A DNA stretch of 5,384 nucleotides. It comes from an uncultured Collinsella sp. GTDB taxonomy: Bacteria > Actinomycetota > Coriobacteriia > Coriobacteriales > Coriobacteriaceae. Under the pieces are notes generated by a model. It did not search any database and was not told the DNA's origin. It saw nothing but the letters and a program-made list of their open reading frames with translations. The stretch spans positions 1 through 5,384 of the forward strand of contig CAADVA010000036.1 in the NCBI GenBank assembly GCA_900752345.1. The letters run 5' to 3'. This document shows, piece after piece, positions 1 through 4,927 of the stretch; within the stretch, counting starts at the first letter, position 1; each line of letters opens with the position of its first letter. The position numbers were made by a program, and so were the translations under genes.

Positions 1-371
1 TGGTGGTTGATGGCAGCAACCAGCTCCTGGTTAACCTTGCCGCCCAGCACCTCGCGCACGATATCCATAGTCGCCGGCGTGGTCACGCGCTGGCCGTTCT
101 TAAACTCGACGGGAATATCGTAATGGCTCAGCGCCTCGTTGATAGCCTTGCCGCCGCCATGCACGATGACGGGGCGCATACCGATGATCTTGAGCAAAAC
201 GATGTCGCTCATCACGTCGCGGCGCAGCTGCTCATCAACCATGGCGGCTCCGCCATATTTGATAACAACCGTCTTGCCGGTCAGGTTCTTAATCCACGGC
301 AGCGCTTCGAACAGCAGCTGCGCGGTTGCTTCGTTGGATTCGCTCGAACGACAATCGCGTGCGAATTTCAT
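1..371 (-). CDS. argB: Acetylglutamate kinase, N-terminal part (3' end outside window)
   Basis: The cytoplasmic enzyme phosphorylates N-acetyl-L-glutamate with ATP, the second step of ornithine/arginine synthesis. About 123 residues are visible from the ATG at 371; the rest lies beyond the left edge. The glycine-rich nucleotide-site segment VVIKYGGAAM (residues 35-44, Lys38) and the substrate-loop VIVHGGGKAI (68-77) are diagnostic of the amino acid kinase fold in ArgB. About 32 residues precede GKTVVIKYGG and include LLFEALPWIKNL; this N-terminal helix is known in hexameric, arginine-inhibited ArgB enzymes and is absent from short, insensitive ones such as that of E. coli. I therefore infer feedback inhibition by arginine. 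The start is supported by GAGG six bases upstream (378-381). The gene follows argJ by 81 bp in the same direction. The visible part looks intact. Confidence 0.96.
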   Translation of the reverse strand, partial: MKFARDCRSSESNEATAQLLFEALPWIKNLTGKTVVIKYGGAAMVDEQLRRDVMSDIVLLKIIGMRPVIVHGGGKAINEALSHYDIPVEFKNGQRVTTPATMDIVREVLGGKVNQELVAAINH

Positions 372-452
372 AATCTGCCTCGTCTTTCGTATCGTTATCG
401 CGCCGCGCTCCGCTGTCCGCAATCGCGGCAAGATGCGCAGCGTGCCCGGAAT

Positions 453-1721
453 CTAGGAACGGTAGTCGCCGTTGATGGAGATGTACTCATGCGTGAGGTC
501 GCAGGTCCACACGGTCGTTGCCGCGTCGCCTGCGCCCAAGTCGGCCGAGATCACGATCTCGGGCGCCTCGAAACGTCGTAGAGCCTCGTCCTCGTCAAAG
601 GGAACAGTCAGACCGTCGCGACAGACAGGCATGCCCATCATGTCAATGGAAACGTCTTCCTGATTAAACATCACGCCGCACTTACCGAGTGCCATGGCGA
701 CGCGGCCCCAGTTGCAGTCGTGGCCGGCGATGCAGGTCTTAACGAGCGGCGAGTTGGCGACGGCACGGGCGGCGATATCGGCCTCCTCGTCGTTCACGGC
801 GCCGGTAACGTTGACCGTAACAAGCTTGGATGCGCCCTCGCCATCGGCGGCGATATTGCGCGCCAGGCTCTCGCACACCTCGTGCACGGCAAATGCCAAC
901 TCGTCAAAGGCATCGGAGCCCTCGACGATAGGCTCGGCATCTGCGGCAGCGGCGCCGGAGGCAAGCATGATGCAGGTGTCGTTGGTCGAGGTGTCGGAAT
1001 CGACCGTTACCTTGTTAAAGGTCTGCTTGACGATCGAGAGCAGCAGGGCATGAAGTGCCGCCGGCTCGACGGGGGCATCGGTGGTGATAACTGCGATCAT
1101 GGTGGCCATATTGGGCATGATCATGCCCGAGCCCTTGCACATTCCGCCTACCGTATAGACATTGCCCGCATGACCCGCAGCCTCGCTGACATAGGACACG
1201 GCGTACTCCTTGGAGTGCGTGTCAGTCGTCATGATGGCGCGAGCGGCATCGGCGCCACCGTGGGCGGAGAGCGCCTCGTAGGCAGCAGGAATGGCGGTCT
1301 CAAACGTGTCGATCGGCAGAATCTGGCCAATCACGCCCGTGGAGGCAACCAGAATCTGCTGGGGCTCGCAGCCGATGACCTGCGACGCGATGTTGCATGT
1401 CTCGCGCGCACAGGCTAGGCCGGTCTCGCCCGTGGCGGCATTCGCATTGCCGGAGTTGATTGAAACACCGGCGATAATGCCATAGCCCTTGTCCGCACCG
1501 CCCAGGTTGGCACGGCTCACCTGCACGGGCGCCGCACAAAAGCGGTTGGTCGTAAACACGCCGGCGCCGGGACAGGGTTTATCAGGCACGACGAGCGCAT
1601 AGTCCAAGCGCTCGGGATTCTTCCGGAATCCCGCATGGATGCCTGCGGCCTTAAAGCCGGCAGCCGCCGTAACGCCGCCCTCGACGGCGCGAATCTTGAT
1701 ATCAATCAGGTCGGTGTTCAT
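453..1721 (-). CDS. argJ: Bifunctional glutamate N-acetyltransferase / ornithine acetyltransferase ArgJ
   Basis: ArgJ transfers the acetyl group of N-acetylornithine to glutamate, releasing ornithine and regenerating N-acetylglutamate. Bifunctional members also acetylate glutamate from acetyl-CoA; which type this is cannot be told from sequence alone. The 422-residue protein has the normal family length. The self-cleavage motif KGSGMIMPNMATM spans residues 196-208, so the precursor should split between Ala206 and Thr207, with Thr207 becoming the N-terminal nucleophile of the beta chain. STG at 127-129 fits the oxyanion-hole Thr-Gly pair, DSDTSTNDT (241-249) and ADGEGA (292-297) are conserved, and the C-terminus CDLTHEYISINGDYRS is characteristic. 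The ATG at 1721 has AAGGAG at 1733-1738, but the 11-base spacing is long and may weaken initiation. It lies between argC (135 bp upstream) and argB (81 bp downstream). A terminator-like hairpin lies just before it. Confidence 0.97.
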   Translation of the reverse strand: MNTDLIDIKIRAVEGGVTAAAGFKAAGIHAGFRKNPERLDYALVVPDKPCPGAGVFTTNRFCAAPVQVSRANLGGADKGYGIIAGVSINSGNANAATGETGLACARETCNIASQVIGCEPQQILVASTGVIGQILPIDTFETAIPAAYEALSAHGGADAARAIMTTDTHSKEYAVSYVSEAAGHAGNVYTVGGMCKGSGMIMPNMATMIAVITTDAPVEPAALHALLLSIVKQTFNKVTVDSDTSTNDTCIMLASGAAAADAEPIVEGSDAFDELAFAVHEVCESLARNIAADGEGASKLVTVNVTGAVNDEEADIAARAVANSPLVKTCIAGHDCNWGRVAMALGKCGVMFNQEDVSIDMMGMPVCRDGLTVPFDEDEALRRFEAPEIVISADLGAGDAATTVWTCDLTHEYISINGDYRS

Positions 1722-1747
1722 CGTCCCTACGACTCCTTATATCAAAC

Positions 1748-1785
1748 AAAAAAGCGGGCATCGGCTGGCACGCCATACCGGTCGC
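1748..1785 (-). terminator. Terminator-like hairpin with T6 run between argC and argJ
   Basis: Read on the minus strand, GGTAT-GGC (1779-1772), a six-base loop (1771-1766) and GCC-G-ATGCC (1765-1757) form an eight-pair stem that contains one G·T pair and one bulged G. CGC and six T residues (1753-1748) follow. A GCG at 1785-1783 could add three outer pairs across a small bulge. The T-run ends 26 bases before the argJ ATG, which leaves no room for a new promoter after it. The element is therefore more likely a partial terminator or attenuator inside the operon than an operon end. The structure is seen in sequence; its function is inferred and the stem is only moderately strong. Confidence 0.45.
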
Positions 1786-1856
1786 AACTACTAGACCAGC
1801 TTAAAAGTGGCGCCCAACTCGATACCCGACTACCAAATCGCTAACAATCGAATGTG

Positions 1857-2927
1857 CTACACCGGGCACGCCACTGTGAGCAAGCCTCGTCGCTCGTCAA
1901 AGCCAAAAACGATGTTGGCGCACTGGACCGCCTGGCCCGCAGCACCCTTGCACAAATTGTCGATGGCGCCCGTCGCCACCAGCACGCCTGCACGCTTGTT
2001 GAGCGCAAGGCCAATCTGGGCGGCATTGGTACCGACGACCGAAGCCGTCTTGGGCTGCTGGCCGGCATCGAGCACGCGCACAAAGGTGCGACCGGCGTAA
2101 AACTTCTTGTAATGGTCGACGACATCCTCAAGAACCAGCGCGTCGAGAGCCTGCGGCGCGAGCGGCATCGTCACCGTGGAAAGCAGGCCGCGCTTGAGCG
2201 GTGCCAAGTGCGGGGTGAAGACGATGCGGTCGGCCAGGCCGAGTATCTGCTCGATCTCGGGCGTATGACGATGCTTGCCCACGCCATAGGCTTCCAGGTT
2301 CTCGTCCGCGCTGCAAAAATGGGTGCGGGCGTTACAGGACTTGCCGGCACCCGTCACGCCGCTGATAGCGTCAACGATCACGGGACCGCTCTCGGCCACC
2401 CAGCCCGCACGCACGGCAGGAGCGGCTGCAAGGCTCGTTGCGGTGGGATAGCAGCCGGCGCAGGCGACCAACACGGGCTTTCCGGCGGCATGGCTGGAAG
2501 CAGCAGTCTCTAAGTCCTGACAGAACAGCTCGGGCAGGCCAAAAGCGCGGGTCTTGAGCAACTCGGGGCTCGTGTGCTCAGCGGCATACCATGCCTCAAA
2601 GACGGACGCGTCGCTCAGACGGTAATCGGCCGAAAGATCAAAGCAGGAAACGCCCGCGGCAAGCAGCGCGGGCACCTGTGCCATGGCAGCCGTGTGCGGC
2701 ACGGCAAGAAAAACCGCATCGCAGCTCTTAAGCTCGGGGGCGTCATGCGTGGTGAAAACCAGATCGCTCACGCCAGCAAAGCTCGGATACACCGCGGACA
2801 GCGGCTGGCCGGCATCGGCGTTGGACGTAATGGCAACAAGTTCAAACTCGGGATGGCCGAGCACGAGGCGAATGAGCTCGGCTCCGGCATATCCAGCCGC
2901 GCCGACGATTCCAATCTTCAAAGACAT
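1857..2927 (-). CDS. argC: N-acetyl-gamma-glutamyl-phosphate reductase
   Basis: ArgC reduces N-acetylglutamyl 5-phosphate to N-acetylglutamate 5-semialdehyde with NADPH, the third step of ornithine synthesis, in the cytoplasm. The 356 residues match the usual length of the short, stand-alone ArgC type. The N-terminal Rossmann motif IGIVGAAGYAGAEL (residues 5-18) binds the dinucleotide. ACAGCYPT (155-162) places the catalytic, thioester-forming cysteine at Cys159. GKHRHTPEIEQ (217-227) carries the conserved catalytic-region histidines, and GTNAAQIG and GAIDNLCKGAAGQAVQ near the C-terminus are family signatures. The ATG at 2927 is chosen because AAGGAG (2934-2939) lies six bases upstream. It is the first gene of argC-argJ-argB and is preceded by tandem ArgR-type operator boxes and a leader hairpin. 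No defect is visible. Confidence 0.97.
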   Translation of the reverse strand: MSLKIGIVGAAGYAGAELIRLVLGHPEFELVAITSNADAGQPLSAVYPSFAGVSDLVFTTHDAPELKSCDAVFLAVPHTAAMAQVPALLAAGVSCFDLSADYRLSDASVFEAWYAAEHTSPELLKTRAFGLPELFCQDLETAASSHAAGKPVLVACAGCYPTATSLAAAPAVRAGWVAESGPVIVDAISGVTGAGKSCNARTHFCSADENLEAYGVGKHRHTPEIEQILGLADRIVFTPHLAPLKRGLLSTVTMPLAPQALDALVLEDVVDHYKKFYAGRTFVRVLDAGQQPKTASVVGTNAAQIGLALNKRAGVLVATGAIDNLCKGAAGQAVQCANIVFGFDERRGLLTVACPV

Positions 2928-2933
2928 ATCAGA

Positions 2934-2939
2934 CTCCTT
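2934..2939 (-). promoter_or_regulatory. Ribosome binding site of argC
   Basis: AAGGAG on the minus strand, six bases before the argC ATG. It is noteworthy because a 12-bp imperfect stem ends only two bases upstream, so folding of the leader could affect ribosome access. Confidence 0.85.
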
Positions 2940-2941
2940 GT

Positions 2942-2973
2942 CTGCGATTTATGCACCGATGCGCATTTCGCAG
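2942..2973 (-). other. Leader hairpin immediately upstream of the argC ribosome binding site
   Basis: On the minus strand CTGCGA (2973-2968) pairs with TCGCAG (2947-2942). Inside, ATGCGC (2966-2961) pairs with GTGCAT (2956-2951) with one G·T pair, around a four-base loop ATCG. One A faces AAA in an internal loop. That gives 12 pairs in 32 bases. There is no T-run, so it is not an intrinsic terminator. It would lie in the 5' untranslated region of argC and may protect the mRNA or tune initiation. I found no T-box motif (TGGNACCGCG-like) that would make it a tRNA-sensing leader. The pairing is visible; any role is inferred. Confidence 0.5.
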
Positions 2974-2996
2974 CGGTCGTTATGAAGTGGGTTGAA

Positions 2997-3005
2997 ACTT
3001 TAGCA
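2997..3005 (-). promoter_or_regulatory. Possible extended -10 promoter element for argC
   Basis: The minus strand reads TGCTAAAGT, an extended -10 (TGn plus TAAAGT, four of six matches to TATAAT). No good -35 hexamer lies 16-18 bases upstream, but an extended -10 can partly compensate. A start near 2990 would give a leader of about 60 bases containing the 2942-2973 hairpin, and would put the -35 region over the proximal ARG box, as expected for ArgR repression. The assignment rests mainly on this geometry and is weak. Confidence 0.3.
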
Positions 3006-3012
3006 CCAAAAG

Positions 3013-3028
3013 ATGCATGAACACGTAA
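3013..3028. promoter_or_regulatory. ArgR operator (ARG box), argC-proximal, degenerate
   Basis: The plus strand shows ATGCAT-GAAC-ACGTAA. The left half-site is exact; the right half differs at two positions from ATGCAA in the actinobacterial-type consensus TTGCAT-n4-ATGCAA. Its centre (3020.5) is 21 bp from the centre of the stronger upstream box, the same spacing as paired ARG boxes bound by one ArgR hexamer in E. coli. Alone it would be unconvincing; the spacing supports it. Confidence 0.6.
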
Positions 3029-3033
3029 ATGGC

Positions 3034-3049
3034 TTGCATATTCATGCAT
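3034..3049. promoter_or_regulatory. ArgR operator (ARG box), distal, near-perfect
   Basis: TTGCAT-ATTC-ATGCAT on the plus strand is a near-perfect inverted repeat with an AT-rich centre. It matches the TTGCAT-n4-ATGCAA type of ArgR box known from actinobacteria and resembles the TGAAT-n4-ATTCA type of other bacteria. It lies about 110 bp upstream of argC. ArgR with bound arginine would be expected to repress argCJB here. No argR gene is in the window. Confidence 0.75.
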
Positions 3050-3093
3050 TGAAACATTCCCGACACATTCGCTTGAAGGAGTTGACAAATGGA

Positions 3094-3147
3094 GCGGGCC
3101 CCGCATAGCACGGCGCTCCTAACGGCGCCGGGCAATACGGGGCCCGC
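3094..3147 (-). terminator. Long GC-rich hairpin, probable terminator of the split-barrel/ECF unit
   Basis: GCGGGCCCCG (3094-3103) and CGGGGCCCGC (3138-3147) form a perfect 10-bp inverted repeat. The inner part adds pairs at 3105-3106/3135-3136, 3108-3109/3132-3133, and CGGCGC/GCGCCG (3111-3116/3125-3130), closing on an eight-base loop. In all, 20 of 23 positions pair. It starts 37 bases after the stop codon of the minus-strand gene ending at 3185 and insulates that gene from argC. Neither exit has a proper T-tract (minus strand: TCCATTTGTC), so termination may be inefficient or factor-assisted, or the hairpin may protect the 3' end. The structure is certain; its role is inferred. Confidence 0.6.
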
Positions 3148-3184
3148 CCATGCGAAAACCAAGTTGTTAGGATGAGCCAGCTGG

Positions 3185-3595
3185 CTAGAGCTCGACCGGC
3201 ACCCATTCGTCGTGATTGCAGATAAAAGCCTCGGGATCCTCGACGCTAAAGAAGACGAGCGTGGGGTCGTTAGGCCCCTCATAGTGCTCGCTCAAGCGCT
3301 CAAGATGTTTCCATCCTGCCTCGCGCATTTCGCTCGAAGCCCGGTCATCCAGACCCGCACGTCCGCGCAGAATCAACCAGCCATGGCCCGGCCACCAACT
3401 CGTGGCCTCAAAGCGCTGGTTTTGCAGCAGCTCCTGCCACACATCTTTGGTGCGCGCCGTTACAAACCACAGTTTGCCGTCCTGAATCTGCGCAAACGAG
3501 AACGGACGCACATGTGGCTGTCCGTCCACGCTCGTCGCCAGATACCACGCCGGCACCGACGTCAGATACTCCAAAATCGTATTCAATCCGTCCAT
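3185..3595 (-). CDS. Pyridoxamine 5'-phosphate oxidase-like FMN-binding split-barrel protein (copy 1)
   Basis: A 136-residue soluble protein with the one-domain split-barrel pattern of the PNPOx-like superfamily: PAWYLAT (residues 14-20), then HVRPFSF, KLWFVTARTKDVWQEL, FEATSWWPGHGWLILRG and a C-terminal FFSVEDPEAF. Members usually bind FMN, and some bind F420 or haem; the substrate here is unknown. It is too short for PdxH and lacks the PdxH C-terminal signature, so I do not call it pyridoxamine-phosphate oxidase. The ATG at 3595 is preferred over an upstream in-frame TTG at 3640 because AGGAGG lies just before it and the protein then begins like its neighbour. It is a paralog of the gene at 3650-4096, roughly 45% identical by eye, lies 54 bp downstream of it and is probably co-transcribed. 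The hairpin at 3094-3147 follows. Confidence 0.85.
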   Translation of the reverse strand: MDGLNTILEYLTSVPAWYLATSVDGQPHVRPFSFAQIQDGKLWFVTARTKDVWQELLQNQRFEATSWWPGHGWLILRGRAGLDDRASSEMREAGWKHLERLSEHYEGPNDPTLVFFSVEDPEAFICNHDEWVPVEL

Positions 3596-3599
3596 GTGT

Positions 3600-3605
3600 C
3601 CTCCT
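3600..3605 (-). promoter_or_regulatory. Ribosome binding site deciding the start of split-barrel copy 1
   Basis: AGGAGG on the minus strand, four bases before the ATG at 3595. The spacing is short but the match is full length. The longer reading from TTG at 3640 has no comparable site and would add 15 residues not seen in the paralog. Confidence 0.75.
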
Positions 3606-3649
3606 GACGTCTGACCAGTCTTTTTGGAATGGGTAGCCAATTTGGGAAA

Positions 3650-4096
3650 TTAGAGCTCGAGGCGCTCTTCGCTGCCGTCGATATCGCAGAACCGTGCGGC
3701 GATGTTGCGGACCGAGAAGAATGCAAGGCGGCCGTCGTTGGCACTATCGTGTTGCTCGCCAATGCCCACCATGTGCCTAAAGCCCGCCTGACGCACCTTG
3801 TCGCTCACGACTGCATCATCATCGAGCGCGGCCTCACCGGTTAACACGATCCAGCACTCCCCCGGCTTCCAGCCCGATACCTCAAACTTGGGATTCGCGC
3901 TCAACTCCGCCCACACGTCCTTGTCGCGCGACGTGCAAAACCACAGTTTGTCGTCATCGACCATGGCAAACGAAAACGGCCTCACGCGGGGCTGATGCCC
4001 GTCGCTCACATCGGTCGTGGCAAGATACCACGCCGGAATGCGTCTGAGATACGAGCAAGCGCGCTCGAGCTGAGCCGTGCGATCGATGTCGGTCAT
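3650..4096 (-). CDS. Pyridoxamine 5'-phosphate oxidase-like FMN-binding split-barrel protein (copy 2)
   Basis: A 148-residue soluble protein with the same fold and motif order as the next gene: PAWYLATTDVSDG (21-33), RVRPFSFAMVDDDKLWFCTSRDKDVWAEL, FEVSGWKPGECWIVLTGEAALDD and LAFFSV. The RVRPFSF strand and the KLWF segment are typical flavin-contact regions of this superfamily, so FMN or a related cofactor is expected, but the reaction is unknown. The two copies differ by short insertions, after PAWYLAT and after LDD. The ATG at 4096 has AAAGGGG five bases upstream (4102-4108). Only 30 bp separate it from the ecfT stop codon, so it is probably read from the same transcript as the ECF transporter. 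Both copies end in Glu-Leu with near-identical DNA (GAGCTCTA), consistent with tandem duplication. Confidence 0.86.
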   Translation of the reverse strand: MTDIDRTAQLERACSYLRRIPAWYLATTDVSDGHQPRVRPFSFAMVDDDKLWFCTSRDKDVWAELSANPKFEVSGWKPGECWIVLTGEAALDDDAVVSDKVRQAGFRHMVGIGEQHDSANDGRLAFFSVRNIAARFCDIDGSEERLEL

Positions 4097-4126
4097 AGAG
4101 ACCCCTTTCTTGCGCTCGAATCGAGC

Positions 4127-4927
4127 TTAGACGAGTTGAAGATTGATAACGACAACGCATGTCACCAGCAGCGCCATCGCCACCGCGGCCAGTGCATCCC
4201 CGCGGCCAAACGTAAGCGCATGCAGACGCGTGCGTCCCTGTTCGCCGTGATAGCAGCGCGCATCCATGGCGGCCGAAAGCGTCTCGGCATGACGAAACAC
4301 GCCGGTGAACAGCGGAATCGCCACACTGCCGAGCATGCGCACACCGCCGAGCGGACCGCCCGTCACGCGCGCGCCGCGACTTGCCTGTGCATCGGCCGTC
4401 TGTTTCATCTCGGTGGCAAATTGCGGCATAAACCGCAGCGCGATACCCATAATCATGCCGAGCTCGTGCGCCGGAAGCCCCACGCGCGCAAATGGTGCGA
4501 GCAGACGTTCAAAGCCCGCGGTGAGGTCGAGCGTCGGCGTGGTGAGTGTAATGGCGCTCATGCCGGCCATCATCAACGTCAAGCGGCACGCCACAAACGC
4601 CGCAGAACGCAGCGAGCCCTCGCTCACCTGCAAAAAGCCAAGCTGCCACAGGATGCGGCCACTCTGGTCGGAAAACAGGTTGAGCACCGCGACCACCACG
4701 ACAATCGCCAGCAATGGTGCCATCGATGATAGGACCCGGCGCAACGGCACCCGGGCTGCGAGATAGACCAGCACGACAAAAAATGCGACCGGAACCAGCC
4801 CGCAAAAGCTTCCGACGGTGAGCACGGTGACCAGAAATGCAAAACCTAGGAGCAACTTAGTACGCGGATCCAGGCGATGCACCGCGCTATCCCCGGGATA
4901 GTAGCTGCCAAATGAGAACGCCTCCAT
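4127..4927 (-). CDS. ecfT: ECF transporter transmembrane coupling protein EcfT
   Basis: EcfT is the membrane scaffold that couples the two EcfA ATPases to a substrate-binding S component in energy-coupling factor vitamin or metal importers. The 266-residue protein has the family length. Hydrophobic segments are visible at about 25-58, 69-85, 108-130 and 246-263, and a long polar stretch (about 165-235) carries the coupling helices. Both EcfT signatures are present: DAQASRGA (179-186) and AMDARCYHGEQGRT (220-233), whose arginines contact the ATPases. The N-terminus, YYPGDSAVHRLDPRTKLL, is also typical. The ATG at 4927 is preferred over a start 15 codons further upstream because AGGAGG (4935-4940) lies seven bases before it and it overlaps the stop of the ATPase gene as TAATG, suggesting translational coupling. 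No S component is in the window, so the substrate is unknown. Confidence 0.94.
   Translation of the reverse strand: MEAFSFGSYYPGDSAVHRLDPRTKLLLGFAFLVTVLTVGSFCGLVPVAFFVVLVYLAARVPLRRVLSSMAPLLAIVVVVAVLNLFSDQSGRILWQLGFLQVSEGSLRSAAFVACRLTLMMAGMSAITLTTPTLDLTAGFERLLAPFARVGLPAHELGMIMGIALRFMPQFATEMKQTADAQASRGARVTGGPLGGVRMLGSVAIPLFTGVFRHAETLSAAMDARCYHGEQGRTRLHALTFGRGDALAAVAMALLVTCVVVINLQLV

Noticed and set aside
720..1418. Long plus-strand open frame (232 codons) opposite argJ
   Set aside because: It is antisense to a certain gene, has no recognisable domain and is rich in Gly, Arg, His and Asp as expected for the complement of GC-biased codons; no ribosome binding site was seen.
1854..2513. Long plus-strand open frame (219 codons) opposite argC
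   Set aside because: Same pattern of a shadow frame in GC-rich DNA; the argC protein on the other strand explains the sequence fully.
2928..3012. T-box (tRNA-sensing) leader upstream of argC
   Set aside because: No T-box sequence of the TGGNACCGCG type and no terminator/antiterminator pair with a T-run was seen in this leader.
3082..3109. TTGACA on the plus strand at 3082-3087 as a promoter -35 box
   Set aside because: No acceptable -10 hexamer follows at 16-18 bases, the spacer falls in the GC-rich hairpin arm, and no plus-strand gene is present to be driven.
3596..3640. N-terminal extension of split-barrel copy 1 from a TTG codon
   Set aside because: The ATG at 3595 has a full AGGAGG just upstream, and the 15 extra residues have no counterpart in the paralog.
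4114..4126. Small inverted repeat GCTCG-AAT-CGAGC right after the ecfT stop codon
   Set aside because: Only five base pairs and no T-run; too weak to call a terminator, and the next gene starts only 18 bases further on.
3995..4729. Long plus-strand open frame (244 codons) opposite ecfT
   Set aside because: The product is very rich in Arg, His and Ala and low in complexity, typical of the complement of a hydrophobic membrane protein gene; no supporting start signal.
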